64,000 bases of DNA from Blastococcus sp. HT6-4 (GTDB lineage: Bacteria; Actinomycetota; Actinomycetes; Mycobacteriales; Geodermatophilaceae). Location: positions 3,534,001 through 3,598,000 of the forward strand of contig NZ_CP155551.1 of NCBI RefSeq assembly GCF_039679125.1, in the 5' to 3' direction. The notes beneath the pieces were generated by a model. That model was not told the origin of the DNA and made no database searches. It was given only the letters and a program-made list of their open reading frames with translations. Shown here in pieces: positions 47,909 to 57,104 of this stretch. Every line of letters starts with the position of its first letter. Positions within the stretch are counted from its first letter, which is position 1. The position numbers were made by a program, and so were the translations under genes.

Positions 47909-49288
47909 TCAGGCCGAGGCCTCGACCAGCTGCGCGACCTCCTGCTCGATGAGGTCGGCCAGCACATCGACGTCCGCGACGCTGTCCCGGTCGGCGTTCA
48001 GACCGAAGAACACCGTGCCGTCGTAGGAGGTCATCCCGATGGACAGGCCCTGACCGCGCGCCAGCGGCACGACCGGGAAGACCTGGAGCATGCGGCCACC
48101 GGCGGCGTACAGCGGCACCTGCGGCCCGGGCACGTTGGTGACCACCAGGTTGAACAGCCGCCGGGACAGCCCGCGGGCGGCACGGGCCCCCAGGGCGTGC
48201 AGCGTCGAGGGGGCGAACCCGCTCAGGGCGATGAGGCTGTCGGCGCCCACCGAGCGCCCGTGCTGGGTGATCCCGCGCATGGCGTAGGTGAGCCGGGCGA
48301 GCCGGACCCGCGGGTTGGGCTCGCCCACGGGGAGGTCGACCAGGTGGGAGGAGACCTCGCTGCCGGCCGAGCCCTCCTCGTGCTCCACCGAGACCGGTAC
48401 CAGCGCACGCACCGACGTCCCGCCGACGACCGGCTCACCGCGCGAGAGCAGCCACTCCCGGAGCGCGCCGGTCACGACGGTCAGGAGCACGTCGTTGACC
48501 GTGCCGCCGTGCGCCTTGCGCACCCGCTTGAGGTCGTCGAGGTCGGCGCAGGCCACCGCCACCCGGCGCTGCCGCCCGATCGGGGCGTTGAGCGGGCTGT
48601 GCGGCGCGGGCACGATCGCCGAGCCGGCCGTCCGGAGCAGGCCGCCCGCCACCCCGCCGATCCGGACCGCCGTGGCCCGGGCGTCGGTCACCGCCGACCG
48701 GGCGATCCCCAGCAGCGACGAAGGCCGCTGCCGGTAGTCCTCGACGGCCGACCACACCAGCTCCGCCCCCGACGGCAGTGGACGCGGCCGCCACGCCACG
48801 GGCTCGGGCGCCGGGGCGTCGGGTGAGACGTCGAGCAGCACCTGCCCGAGGTCGACGGCGCCCAGGCCGTCGACGAGGGCCGGATGGGTCTTGGTCACCA
48901 CGGCCACGCGGCCGCCGTGGAGGCCCTCGACGAGGTATGCCTCCCACAGCGGCCGGCGGCGGTCCAGCGGGCGGGAGGTCAACCGGGACACCAGGGACAG
49001 CAGCTGATCCTCGGTCCCCGGGCGGGGAAGCCCCGACCGCCGGAGGTGGTAGTCGATGTCGAACTCCGGGTCGTCCACCCACACCGGGTTGGCGAGGTGG
49101 CCCGGCACCTCGGCCACCCGCTGCCGGTACCGCGGGACCAGCGACAGCCGGGCCTCGATCAGGGCCGCCAGCGCATCGAGCCCGCCCGGGGGCTTCTCCA
49201 GGACGAGCACCCCGCCGACGTGCATGGGCGTGCCGGGTTCCTCGAGGTAGAGGAACGAGGCCTCCAGGGTGCTCAGCCGCGCGACCAT
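47909..49288 (-). CDS. WS/DGAT-type O-acyltransferase
   Basis: 459 aa. The acyltransferase motif reads TKTHPALVDGLGAVDL: the usual HHxxxDG is THxxxDG (134-141), so the second, catalytic His is kept and the first is Thr. The later GGTVNDVLLTVVTGAL, VPVSV and VTNVPGPQVPLY segments are the usual C-domain signatures. Such enzymes esterify fatty acyl groups to diacylglycerol or alcohols to make storage lipid. GGGAGGAGCACG precedes ATG 49288. Confidence 0.9.
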   Translation of the reverse strand: MVARLSTLEASFLYLEEPGTPMHVGGVLVLEKPPGGLDALAALIEARLSLVPRYRQRVAEVPGHLANPVWVDDPEFDIDYHLRRSGLPRPGTEDQLLSLVSRLTSRPLDRRRPLWEAYLVEGLHGGRVAVVTKTHPALVDGLGAVDLGQVLLDVSPDAPAPEPVAWRPRPLPSGAELVWSAVEDYRQRPSSLLGIARSAVTDARATAVRIGGVAGGLLRTAGSAIVPAPHSPLNAPIGRQRRVAVACADLDDLKRVRKAHGGTVNDVLLTVVTGALREWLLSRGEPVVGGTSVRALVPVSVEHEEGSAGSEVSSHLVDLPVGEPNPRVRLARLTYAMRGITQHGRSVGADSLIALSGFAPSTLHALGARAARGLSRRLFNLVVTNVPGPQVPLYAAGGRMLQVFPVVPLARGQGLSIGMTSYDGTVFFGLNADRDSVADVDVLADLIEQEVAQLVEASA

Positions 49289-49351
49289 CGTGCTCCTCCC
49301 GGGTGGAGCACCCACGCTAGACGGCCTCCCGGATCCCGGACAGTTCGGCGG

Positions 49352-50647
49352 TCACCCCGAACGGCGGGCGCGCAGCGCGCCCCGCCGGCCCGCCGCGGGC
49401 GGGCGCACCCCGGTCAGCTCGGCCGCCAGCGCCCGCAGCTCTCCCCGCAACGGCGAGCCGGCCGCCACCTCGGCCAGCGTGCGCCCCGCGGCCAGGGCGG
49501 CGTCGGTGGCCCGGCGGTCCGCCGGGAGGAAGCAGCGCGGCCGGCGCCCGGTGAAGCGCTCGAGGGCGTTCCCCACCTCCTGCCGGGGATCCCCTGGCAC
49601 CGGGCCGCGGCGGACCTGGTTGACGACGACCACCGGCTCGACGGCGGGCAGCACCTCGCGCAGCTGGTCCAGCCCCCGCACGGAGCGCTGCAGGGCGACC
49701 GGGTCGGCCCCGGTCACGCACAGGACGGTGTCGGCCTCCTCCAGGACGGCGAGCGTGGCGCCGTTGCGGCGCGGCGCGGCGGTGTCGAAGGAGAGCTCCT
49801 CGTCGTCCTCGACGCTGAACCCGCAGTCCACGACGGTCAGGGCGGCCAGCCGGCGCGCCTCCTCCAGGACGGTGCCCACCGCGGACGGCCGCAGCTCGGG
49901 CCAGCGATCCGCCCGCGCCAGCCCGGTGAGCACACGCAGCTGCGGCCGCACCGACCACGCCAGCCCGACCAGGGCCTGGCCGTCCAGCGTGCCCGCACCG
50001 GCCTGCCGCGCCGCCCCGGCCAACCCGGGGGACTCGTCCAGCAGACCGAGCACCTGCGCCACCACCCCGCCGTAGACGTCGGCGTCCACGAGCAGGGTCT
50101 CCACCCCGAGCCGCGCCGCCTCGTCGGCCAGCCCGACCGCCACGGTCGTGCGCCCCGGGGCACCGGTCGGGCCCCACACCGCGACCACGCGACCGGCGCC
50201 TCCGGCAGGGGCCTCCGGCAGCTCCGGCCGGGCGGGGAGCGGCAGGGCCGCGCGCGGTTCGGCCACGTCGCGGCCGGCCACCGGCACCCCGGAGACGGCG
50301 TCCCGCAGCGCGCGGGCGATCTGCTCGGGATCGGCGTCGGCGGGCAGCACCTGGGACACACCCAGCTGGCGCAACCGCCGGGCCGCGTGCTCGTCACCGG
50401 GCTCGACCAGGCCGACCACCGCGACACCCGCGGCGTGCAGCCGGGCCACCGCGTCACCGTCCAGACGGCGCAGCTCCGCCGAGAGCAGGGCGGCCTGGCC
50501 GGTCCCTGTCGCCGCGGCCGCCAGCAGGTCGGAGACGTCCACGCAGCGTCGGACGACGGTCACCCCGTGGTCGGCGCGGTCCAGGGCGCCGACCAGGTCC
50601 GACTCCCACCCGGCGCCGGTGACGGCGGTGAAGACCTGCAGCGCCAT
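49352..50647 (-). CDS. CpaE/MinD-like P-loop ATPase
   Basis: 431 aa. An N-terminal receiver-like region (about 1-120) precedes a MinD/ParA-type domain with a deviant Walker A, GPTGAPGRTT (159-168), where the Lys of KGGxGKT-type loops is replaced by Arg166. LLVDADVYGG and LTVVDCGFS are the Walker A'/B segments. The pattern fits CpaE of Flp/tad pilus systems, but no pilin, CpaF or TadB gene is in this window. Its ATG shares one base with the SAF-gene stop (TGATG), so both are translated together. Confidence 0.82.
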   Translation of the reverse strand: MALQVFTAVTGAGWESDLVGALDRADHGVTVVRRCVDVSDLLAAAATGTGQAALLSAELRRLDGDAVARLHAAGVAVVGLVEPGDEHAARRLRQLGVSQVLPADADPEQIARALRDAVSGVPVAGRDVAEPRAALPLPARPELPEAPAGGAGRVVAVWGPTGAPGRTTVAVGLADEAARLGVETLLVDADVYGGVVAQVLGLLDESPGLAGAARQAGAGTLDGQALVGLAWSVRPQLRVLTGLARADRWPELRPSAVGTVLEEARRLAALTVVDCGFSVEDDEELSFDTAAPRRNGATLAVLEEADTVLCVTGADPVALQRSVRGLDQLREVLPAVEPVVVVNQVRRGPVPGDPRQEVGNALERFTGRRPRCFLPADRRATDAALAAGRTLAEVAAGSPLRGELRALAAELTGVRPPAAGRRGALRARRSG

Positions 50648-51438
50648 CAGCCGGCGGGGGTCGGCGAGGGCGTCGGCGACGAGGGGGCCGACGACGAGGT
50701 CGCCGGACGCGCCGACGCGGTGGTGGCCCGACCCGGTGGCCGCTCCGCGACCGTGCTGCCCGCCGGGTGGGCGACCACCACGAGGGGACGCCCGGCGATG
50801 GCCGCCAGCACGTCGGCCGCCTCGTCCGCCGCCACGCCCACCACGACCTGCACGGTCGCCGACGGCGCCGAGAGGACGCCGTCGGCGCTCCCCGACAGGG
50901 CCTGGACGGGCGCCGCGCCGACGACGAGCGTGACGCTCCCGACCTCCGGGCCGGTGGCGCCCGCGGCCGGATCGGCGACCGCGTACACGTCGACGACCTG
51001 CCCCCGCTCCAGACCCGGGGGCACGAAGCCGGCCTGGACCGGCAGGGCCAGCTGCACGAGGTGGGCCGGCTCCTCCAGTGCCGCACGGGGCAGCAGCTCC
51101 CCCGCGCGCACGTCGCGGGCCAGCGTGCTGCCCTGCGGCCGGGTGCCCGCGGAGAGGTACGCCGTCGCGGCGTCGTCCAGCCGGACGTCCACCACCACGA
51201 GGTCCTCAGGGGTGAGCTCGGTACCGGCGGCCAGGTCCTGCGCGGCGCTCCAGACGGGCACGGTCGCGTCCGCGGCGCCGATCACGCGGGCTCCGAGCAG
51301 CACAGAGCCCAGCACGAGCAGCACCCCCAGCACCAGGCGGAGGTCCAGCCAGCCGGGGGCCTTCACTCGCCGGGGCGCCGGTCCGGCCGGCCTCTCGGCC
51401 GGTTCGGTAACGGAGCCCGGTGTGCGGACGGCGGTCAC
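50647..51438 (-). CDS. SAF-domain protein (CpaB/RcpC-like)
   Basis: 263 aa. A short cytoplasmic N terminus, a membrane helix (about 33-53), then a SAF domain (about 60-130: AAQDLAAGTELTPEDLVVVDV, LARDVRAGELLPRAAL) and a second beta domain to about 235, and a Ser/Thr/Pro-rich tail. CpaB/RcpC proteins with this architecture belong to Flp pilus assembly. It is the first gene of the SAF-CpaE pair; GATGAGGTGGC precedes the GTG start. It is divergent from the HTH gene. Confidence 0.82.
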   Translation of the reverse strand: MTAVRTPGSVTEPAERPAGPAPRRVKAPGWLDLRLVLGVLLVLGSVLLGARVIGAADATVPVWSAAQDLAAGTELTPEDLVVVDVRLDDAATAYLSAGTRPQGSTLARDVRAGELLPRAALEEPAHLVQLALPVQAGFVPPGLERGQVVDVYAVADPAAGATGPEVGSVTLVVGAAPVQALSGSADGVLSAPSATVQVVVGVAADEAADVLAAIAGRPLVVVAHPAGSTVAERPPGRATTASARPATSSSAPSSPTPSPTPAG

Positions 51439-51640
51439 GCCACCTCATCTCGTCGGAGCACGACACGCGCCCGGCTGGACGCGGTGGCCCACCGTTGCGC
51501 GACGCCGACGGTGAACGGATGCAGATGATGCGGCACGAACGCGTTTCCCTGCACTGCCCATCCACACGTTCGTGTGTGGACGGTCGGCACGGACCACCGG
51601 CACGGCTGACAGACTGGACGGCGACCGGATGGAGACGCTG

Positions 51641-51898
51641 ATGCCCACGCCCCGCTTCCTGACCCTCGACGACGTCGCCGAGACGCTCAACGTCTCGTGG
51701 TCGCAGGCCTATGCGCTGGTCCGCCGCAAGGAGCTGATCGCGATCCAGATCGGCGGCCGCGGCCAGTGGCGGGTCGAGGTCGACGAGCTCGAGCGGTTCA
51801 TCCAGCAGAAGTACGCCGAGGCCCGCGCCGGCAGCGTTCCACCGGAGCCCGCCGCGGAGGCCGGCGCACCGGCGGAGGCCTCCGAGCAGCGCGCCTGA
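51641..51898 (+). CDS. Excisionase/BldC-type helix-turn-helix regulator
   Basis: 85 aa. PRFLTLDDVAETLNVSWSQ, then AYALVRRKELIAIQIGGRGQ, form an HTH_17 (MerR/excisionase-like) domain over the first 55 residues; the C-terminal 25 are Ala/Glu-rich. Although named excisionase-like, it has no integrase or phage gene nearby, and the pattern matches small actinobacterial BldC-type regulators. GGAGACGCTG lies before ATG 51641; an earlier ATG (51629) adds four residues. The divergent SAF-CpaE pair is its most obvious target. Confidence 0.82.
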   Translation: MPTPRFLTLDDVAETLNVSWSQAYALVRRKELIAIQIGGRGQWRVEVDELERFIQQKYAEARAGSVPPEPAAEAGAPAEASEQRA

Positions 51899-51901
51899 TT
51901 C

Positions 51902-52471
51902 CTAGTCCCAGCCGGGCAGCAGCGTCCGGACGACGGCGATCCCGCCGATGACCACCGCGTGCACCTGCCGCACCGCGCCCGCGCGCCGGGGCAGGTCCGC
52001 GGCGTGCTCCGCCAGCTCGACGTAGTCGGCACCCACGCGGTCGACCGTCCCGGTCAGCACCGTCCCGTCGTCGAGCACGACCTGGACGGCGCTGCGGTCC
52101 CGCGCCAGCCCCCGCACAGCGTGACGTAGGTCGAGCCTGGCGCGCACGGGGCTGTCCTCCTGCGCCGGCGCGGTCCACCGCCCGAGTCCGGTGACCGCGC
52201 GCACGGCGGCGGCCGCGACCAGCTGGTCCCAGCCCCGCTCGTCGGCCAGGAGCAGCCAGTCGACCCCGACGTCGGCGAGCCTCCCCGTCACCCGCCCGGC
52301 ACCCCGGCAGGTCACCGCGAGCTCCGAACCCACCGACCCGCCCAGTCGGTCGGCCAGCCGGACGGCCCCCATCTCCGCGCGGGCGCGCGAGGCCCACTCC
52401 GCCCGGGATCCGGCCTCCTCCGCGGCCTCGAACTGGGCCGTCAGATCGGCGAACAGCTGCTGCCAGCGCAT
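51902..52471 (-). CDS. Unknown protein with two similar beta-rich segments
   Basis: 189 aa. Residues about 1-40 are helical and charged. Two segments repeat: GRVTGRLADVGVDWLLLAD (about 59-77) and TVLTGTVDRVGADYVELAE (about 137-155), each with the pattern TG-x-hydrophobic-DxVGxD(W/Y). They look like small SH3- or Sm-like barrels. I know no named domain. GGAGGTGGCGCC precedes ATG 52471. Its 3' end is 3 bases from the convergent HTH gene's stop, and its 5' end is divergent from the LysM gene. Confidence 0.72.
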   Translation of the reverse strand: MRWQQLFADLTAQFEAAEEAGSRAEWASRARAEMGAVRLADRLGGSVGSELAVTCRGAGRVTGRLADVGVDWLLLADERGWDQLVAAAAVRAVTGLGRWTAPAQEDSPVRARLDLRHAVRGLARDRSAVQVVLDDGTVLTGTVDRVGADYVELAEHAADLPRRAGAVRQVHAVVIGGIAVVRTLLPGWD

Positions 52472-52565
52472 GGCGCCACCTCCACGATCAGCGTAGTTGT
52501 ACGCCGATACTTGCGTTTGCGCGCATTTGGTTGCTTTAGTGACGTTACGTCGACGAGGAGGAGCC
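52472..52565. promoter_or_regulatory. AT-rich bidirectional promoter of the unknown and LysM genes
   Basis: Toward the LysM gene, TTGCGT (52511-52516) and TTTAGT (52535-52540) are spaced 18 nt, followed by GAGGAGGAG as ribosome site. Toward the other gene, TACGCT (52495-52490) lies 18 nt before the ATG. The region is far richer in A/T than its surroundings and contains TTGC three times. Confidence 0.55.
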
Positions 52566-53321
52566 ATGTCAGGACGACGCCTGCTGGGCACGGCGCTCGG
52601 GATGGCGGCGATCGCCGTGGCCCTCACCGCGCTCGCTCCCCCCGTTCGCGAGACCGTCACCGCCCTGGCGGAACCGCAGGCGACCGCCGACTCGGCCGGG
52701 GCCGACGTCCTCGTCCTGCACGTCGCCGGCCTGCTCGCCCGGCTGGTCTGGGCCTGGGGATCGCTGGGGCTCGTGCTGACCGCGGCGACCGCGCTGCCGG
52801 GCCTCTCCGGCGCCGTCGCCCGCGGGATGCTGCACCGCGTCCTGCCGGCCGGGGCCCGTCGCGCCGCGGCGCTCACGCTGGGCATCGGCCTGTCGCTCGG
52901 CCCACCGGTGCTGGGCACCGCGGTCACCGTGGTCACGACGACGCCGGCCTCGGCGTCGACCGCCGCGGAGCCGGGACCACCGCTTGCCGGCACGGCGACG
53001 CCCGCGAGCACGGTCCCCGACTGGCCCGCACCGGCCACCCCTGCGGCGACCGGCCACGTGGCGGTCGGCGCCGGTCCGGAGCGTGCCGGACTCCCCGACT
53101 GGCCGCGGGCGCCTGCCGGCGGCGAACACGTCGTCGTCCGCGGCGACTGCCTCTGGGAGATCGCCGGACGCCGCCTGGCCGCCGGTACCGGGCGGCCGCC
53201 CACGCCTGCCGAGGTGGCCCGCGCGGTCGACGCCTGGTGGCGCGCCAACGCCGACGTCATCGGGCCCGATCCCGACCTTCTGCTGCCCGGTCAGGTCCTC
53301 CGCCCACCCACCGGCCCGTGA
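52566..53321 (+). CDS. Membrane-bound LysM peptidoglycan-binding protein
   Basis: 251 aa. Three hydrophobic segments (about 5-25, 54-78 and 97-120) anchor the protein; a Pro/Ala/Thr-rich linker follows, and a LysM domain occupies about 180-250 (EHVVVRGDCLWEIAGRRL, then NADVIGPDPDLLLPGQVLRPP). LysM binds GlcNAc-containing glycan, so the domain should face the wall. The ATG follows GAGGAGGAGCC. The Rv3235-type gene starts 37 bases after its stop, likely in the same operon. Confidence 0.87.
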   Translation: MSGRRLLGTALGMAAIAVALTALAPPVRETVTALAEPQATADSAGADVLVLHVAGLLARLVWAWGSLGLVLTAATALPGLSGAVARGMLHRVLPAGARRAAALTLGIGLSLGPPVLGTAVTVVTTTPASASTAAEPGPPLAGTATPASTVPDWPAPATPAATGHVAVGAGPERAGLPDWPRAPAGGEHVVVRGDCLWEIAGRRLAAGTGRPPTPAEVARAVDAWWRANADVIGPDPDLLLPGQVLRPPTGP

Positions 53322-53358
53322 CCCGTCCGCCACGTCCACCCCGCTCCCGGGAGTTCCG

Positions 53359-53898
53359 ATGACCGCACCGTCCCGCCCCGCCCCACCCGCCGGCCGTTCC
53401 GCGCTGCGCCTGACGGTCGTGCCCACCCCGCAGCCGCCGCTCGACCCGAGGCCGGCCCTGCGGCTGGTGCAGCCGGGCCGGCCGGTGCCCCGTCCGGTCC
53501 CCCACCCGGGCCCCCGGCCGCGCACCTGGACCGGGCGTCCCGCCGACGAGTTCGGGCCGGTCCCCACCGGGCGGTCGGAGCTCCCGTCGGCCGGCGAGAC
53601 CGGGCGGCGGCTGCTCACCACCGCGCTCGAGGCGCTGGCCGGACGGCGGCCGCTGGCCCAGGTGCGCCCCCTGACGTCCGCCGGCGTCTACGCCGCGCTG
53701 TCGGCCGGCCGCCGACCGGTCTGGTGCGCCGCGGGGCACGCGCCGGTCCTGCTCGGGCGGGTACGGGTGTGCGAACCGGTCGACGGGGTCGCGGAGATCA
53801 GCGCCGTCGCCTACCGCGACGGACGGGCGCACGCCGTGGCCGCCCGGCTGGAGGGCCTCGACGGCCGCTGGCGGTGCACCGCCCTCCAGATCGGCTGA
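53359..53898 (+). CDS. Rv3235 family protein
   Basis: 179 aa. The first about 75 residues are Pro/Arg-rich and probably disordered. The C-terminal about 100 form the Rv3235-type domain: an Ala-rich helix ([18 protein letters not shown]), then [20 protein letters not shown] and [16 protein letters not shown]. The family lies near secA across actinobacteria and has no known function. It ends at a terminator (53926-53960). The fold resembles small NTF2-like wings, but this is weak. Confidence 0.82.
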   Translation: MTAPSRPAPPAGRSALRLTVVPTPQPPLDPRPALRLVQPGRPVPRPVPHPGPRPRTWTGRPADEFGPVPTGRSELPSAGETGRRLLTTALEALAGRRPLAQVRPLTSAGVYAALSAGRRPVWCAAGHAPVLLGRVRVCEPVDGVAEISAVAYRDGRAHAVAARLEGLDGRWRCTALQIG

Positions 53899-53925
53899 GC
53901 CCGTTCCCACGGGCCCGCACAGCAC

Positions 53926-53960
53926 GACGCCCCGCCGACCGGTCCGGTCGGCGGGGCGTC
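53926..53960. terminator. Bidirectional terminator between Rv3235-type gene and secA
   Basis: A perfect 15-bp stem (53926-53940 against 53946-53960) that can extend into the loop. It lies between convergent genes 27 bases after one stop and 15 bases before the other. Confidence 0.8.
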
Positions 53961-53975
53961 ATCGCGTCCTGCGGG

Positions 53976-56900
53976 TCAGCTGCCGGCCGCCCCGTGGCAC
54001 TGCTTGTACTTCCGGCCCGAGCCGCACGGGCAGGGCGCGTTGCGCGGGGTCTCCTTGGTGCCGGAGACCGTCGCGGTCTTGGCGGCCTTGGCCTTTCCGC
54101 CCTCGGCCGGGGAGGCGTCCAGGCTGGGCGCCGAGTAGGTGAGGTTCTCCGGCGCGCGGCGCGGCTCGTCGAGCCCCTTGACCGCCAGCACCGGCCCGGT
54201 GCCGGCGGTGGCCGCCTCCTCGGCCGGCTCGGCCGCCGGCGCGGGAGCTGCCGGAGCAGGAACCTCCGACGGAGGCGCCGGAGCAGGGGCATCCGCGACC
54301 GGGGCCGCCGGATCCGGGGCCTCCACCAGCGGGGCGTTCGGGGCCGCGGGAGCCGACGAGCGGCGGGCCGTCGCCGCCGCGGCGCCGCCGGAAGCCGCCT
54401 TCGCCGCCGCGGCCTGCCGGGCCAGCAGCTTCGCCGTGCCGGCCTGGGCGGCCGCCAGCGCCTTGGCCTCGGCCTCGGCCTGCTTGGCCCTGGCCTCGGC
54501 GTCCTGCTCCTCCTTGGTCTTGACCTCGAGGTTGAACAGGAACCCGACCGACTCCTCCTTGATGCCGTCGAGCATCGCGACGAACATGTCGTACCCCTCG
54601 CGCTGGTACTCCACGACCGGGTCGCGGTTGGCCATCGCGCGCAGGTGGATGCCGGCCCGCAGGTAGTCCATCTCGTACAGGTGCTCGCGCCACTTGCGGT
54701 CCAGCACCGAGAGCAGCACCCGCCGCTCGAGCTCGCGCATGACCTCCGAGCCCAGCGCCGTCTCGCGCTCCTCGTAGGCGCGGTGGACGTCGTCGAGCAG
54801 CGTGCGCTTGAGGTCGTCGGCGGAGAGGTCGGACTGCTCGCCGTCGGCCTCCCGGTCGATCAGCTCGTCGACGGTGACCCCGACCGGGTACAGCGCCTTC
54901 AGTCCGGTCCAGAGCTGGTCGAGGTCCCAGTCCTCGGCGTAGCCGGTCTCGGTGGCCCCGTCGACGTAGGCGCCGACCACGTCGTCGACCATGGTCCGCA
55001 CCTGCTCGTGCAGATCGGCGCCCTCGAGCACCTTGCGCCGCTCGTCGTAGATGACGGTGCGCTGGCGGTTGAGGACCTCGTCGTACTTGAGGACGTTCTT
55101 GCGGACCTCGAAGTTCTGCTGCTCGACCTGCGTCTGCGCCGAGAGGATCGCCCGGCTGACCATCTTCGACTCGATCGGCTGGTCGTCGGGGACGCGCAGG
55201 GTGTTCATCATCGACTCGAGCATCGGGCCGTTGAACCGGCGCATCAGGTCGTCGCCGAGGGAGAGGTAGAACCGCGACTCCCCCGGGTCGCCCTGCCGGC
55301 CGGAGCGGCCGCGCAGCTGGTTGTCGATCCGGCGGCTCTCGTGCCGCTCGGTGCCCAGCACGTAGAGGCCGCCGGCCTCGGTGACCTCCTCGTGCTCGGC
55401 CTTCACCTGGGCCTTCGCGGCGTCCAGCGCCTCGTCCCACGCGGCCTCGTACTCGTCGGGGGTGTCGGTCGGGGTCAGCCCGCGGGCGCGCAGCGCCTCG
55501 TCAGCGATGAACTCGGCGTTGCCGCCGAGCTGGATGTCGGTGCCACGGCCGGCCATGTTGGTGGCCACGGTGACCGCTCCGGGCCGGCCGGCCTGGGCGA
55601 TGATCGACGCCTCGCGCGCGTGGTTCTTGGCGTTGAGCACCTCGTGCCGGATGCCGCGCTTGAGCAGGTAGTTCGACAGCACCTCGGACTTCTCGACGCT
55701 GGCGGTGCCCACCAGCACCGGCTGACCGACCTCGTGCCGTTCGGCGATGTCCTCGACGACGGCGTCGAACTTGGCCTTCTCCGTCTTGTAGATGACGTCG
55801 GAGCGGTCCGCCCGCACCATCGGCCGGTTCGTGGGGATGGGGACGACGCCCAGCTTGTAGGTCTGGTTGAGCTCGGCGGCCTCGGTCTGGGCCGTACCGG
55901 TCATCCCGCTGAGCTTGTCGTAGAGCCGGAAGTAGTTCTGGAGGGTGATCGTGGCGAGCGTCTGGTTCTCGTCCTTGATCTTCACCCGCTCCTTGGCCTC
56001 GATGGCCTGGTGCATGCCCTCGTTGTAGCGGCGGCCCGCCAGCACGCGGCCGGTGAACTCGTCGACGATGAGCACCTCGCCGTTGCTGACGATGTACTGC
56101 TGGTCCTTCTTGAACAGCTCCTTGGCCTTGAGCGCGTTGTTCAGGTAGCCGATCAGCGGGGTGTTGACCGCCTCGTAGAGGTTGTCGATGCCGAGCTGAT
56201 CCTCGACGTAGTCGACGCCCTCCTCGGTGACCGCGACGGTCCGCTTGTCCTCCTCCACCTCGTAGTGGAGGTCGCGCTTCATCTTCGGCACGATCCGGGC
56301 GAACTCGCCGTACCACTTGGCGCTGGACTCGGCCGGGCCACTGATGATCAGCGGCGTGCGGGCCTCGTCGATGAGGATCGAGTCCACCTCGTCGACGATC
56401 GCGTAGTGGTGCCCGCGCTGCACCAGATCGGCCTTGCTCCAGGCCATGTTGTCGCGCAGGTAGTCGAACCCGAACTCGTTGTTCGTGCCGTAGGTGATGT
56501 CGGCCGCGTACTGCTCGCGCCGCACCGTGGGTGGCTGCCCGGACACGATCGTCCCGACCGACAGGCCCAGGAACCGGTGCACCCGGCCCATCCACTCCGC
56601 GTCGCGCTTGGCGAGGTAGTCGTTGACCGTGATGACGTGGACGCCCTCGCCGGTCAGCGCGTTGAGGTAGGCCGGCAGGACGCCGGTCAGCGTCTTCCCC
56701 TCACCGGTGCGCATCTCGGCGATGTTGCCCAGGTGCAGGGCGGCGCCGCCCATGAGCTGCACGCGGAAGTGCCGCTGGCCCAGGGTGCGGGTCGCGGCCT
56801 CGCGGACCACCGCGAAGGCCTCCGGCAGGAGCGCGTCGAGGGACTCGCCGTCGGCGTGCCGCTCCTTGAACTCGTCGGTCTTCGCCCGGAGCTCCGCGTC

Positions 56901-57008
56901 GGTGAGGTCGGTGTAGTCGTCGGCGAGCGAGTCGACCGCGTCGGCGATCCTGCCCAGTCGTCGGACGAGCTTGCCCTCACCGGCACGGAGAATCTTCGAG
57001 AACACCAC
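53976..57008 (-). CDS. secA: SecA preprotein translocase ATPase
   Basis: 1010 aa. Walker A is [28 protein letters not shown] is motif II, and [11 protein letters not shown]-type residues appear as [15 protein letters not shown]. The C terminus has a long Ala/Pro-rich linker (about 845-980) and the zinc motif [14 protein letters not shown] that contacts SecB or the membrane in other SecA proteins. SecA drives Sec export through SecYEG. The start is GTG 57008 (Met-Val-Phe-Ser-Lys), 6 nt after TACGCT, so the mRNA is probably leaderless; a GTG three bases on is the alternative. It is the housekeeping SecA1. Confidence 0.96.
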   Translation of the reverse strand: MVFSKILRAGEGKLVRRLGRIADAVDSLADDYTDLTDAELRAKTDEFKERHADGESLDALLPEAFAVVREAATRTLGQRHFRVQLMGGAALHLGNIAEMRTGEGKTLTGVLPAYLNALTGEGVHVITVNDYLAKRDAEWMGRVHRFLGLSVGTIVSGQPPTVRREQYAADITYGTNNEFGFDYLRDNMAWSKADLVQRGHHYAIVDEVDSILIDEARTPLIISGPAESSAKWYGEFARIVPKMKRDLHYEVEEDKRTVAVTEEGVDYVEDQLGIDNLYEAVNTPLIGYLNNALKAKELFKKDQQYIVSNGEVLIVDEFTGRVLAGRRYNEGMHQAIEAKERVKIKDENQTLATITLQNYFRLYDKLSGMTGTAQTEAAELNQTYKLGVVPIPTNRPMVRADRSDVIYKTEKAKFDAVVEDIAERHEVGQPVLVGTASVEKSEVLSNYLLKRGIRHEVLNAKNHAREASIIAQAGRPGAVTVATNMAGRGTDIQLGGNAEFIADEALRARGLTPTDTPDEYEAAWDEALDAAKAQVKAEHEEVTEAGGLYVLGTERHESRRIDNQLRGRSGRQGDPGESRFYLSLGDDLMRRFNGPMLESMMNTLRVPDDQPIESKMVSRAILSAQTQVEQQNFEVRKNVLKYDEVLNRQRTVIYDERRKVLEGADLHEQVRTMVDDVVGAYVDGATETGYAEDWDLDQLWTGLKALYPVGVTVDELIDREADGEQSDLSADDLKRTLLDDVHRAYEERETALGSEVMRELERRVLLSVLDRKWREHLYEMDYLRAGIHLRAMANRDPVVEYQREGYDMFVAMLDGIKEESVGFLFNLEVKTKEEQDAEARAKQAEAEAKALAAAQAGTAKLLARQAAAAKAASGGAAAATARRSSAPAAPNAPLVEAPDPAAPVADAPAPAPPSEVPAPAAPAPAAEPAEEAATAGTGPVLAVKGLDEPRRAPENLTYSAPSLDASPAEGGKAKAAKTATVSGTKETPRNAPCPCGSGRKYKQCHGAAGS

Positions 57009-57014
57009 GACCCC

Positions 57015-57098
57015 AGCGTAGGCGGCGCCGCGGCAACTCCGGACCCCGCAGGCGCCACGACCGGTGACCGGAGGCCCCACCCGCACCATCCGTACGCT
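57015..57098. promoter_or_regulatory. Divergent leaderless promoters of secA and the PPOX gene
   Basis: Minus strand TACGCT (57020-57015) lies 6 nt before the secA GTG; plus strand TACGCT (57093-57098) lies 6 nt before the PPOX GTG. The two -10 hexamers are identical, with 72 bases between them. Confidence 0.55.
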
Positions 57099-57104
57099 GC
57101 GGCG

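Noticed and set aside
49352-51438. A Flp/tad pilus locus
   Set aside because: Only CpaE-like and CpaB-like genes are present; pilin, prepilin peptidase, CpaF and TadB/C are missing from the window.
51641-51898. Excisionase-like gene as sign of a prophage or integrative element
   Set aside because: No integrase, att-like repeats, tRNA target or phage genes are nearby, and the gene fits BldC-type regulators in a conserved chromosomal context.
53724-57104. Long plus-strand extension before the PPOX gene
   Set aside because: It is antisense to secA. Only the last 130 codons match a known family, and the leaderless promoter sits just before GTG 57105.
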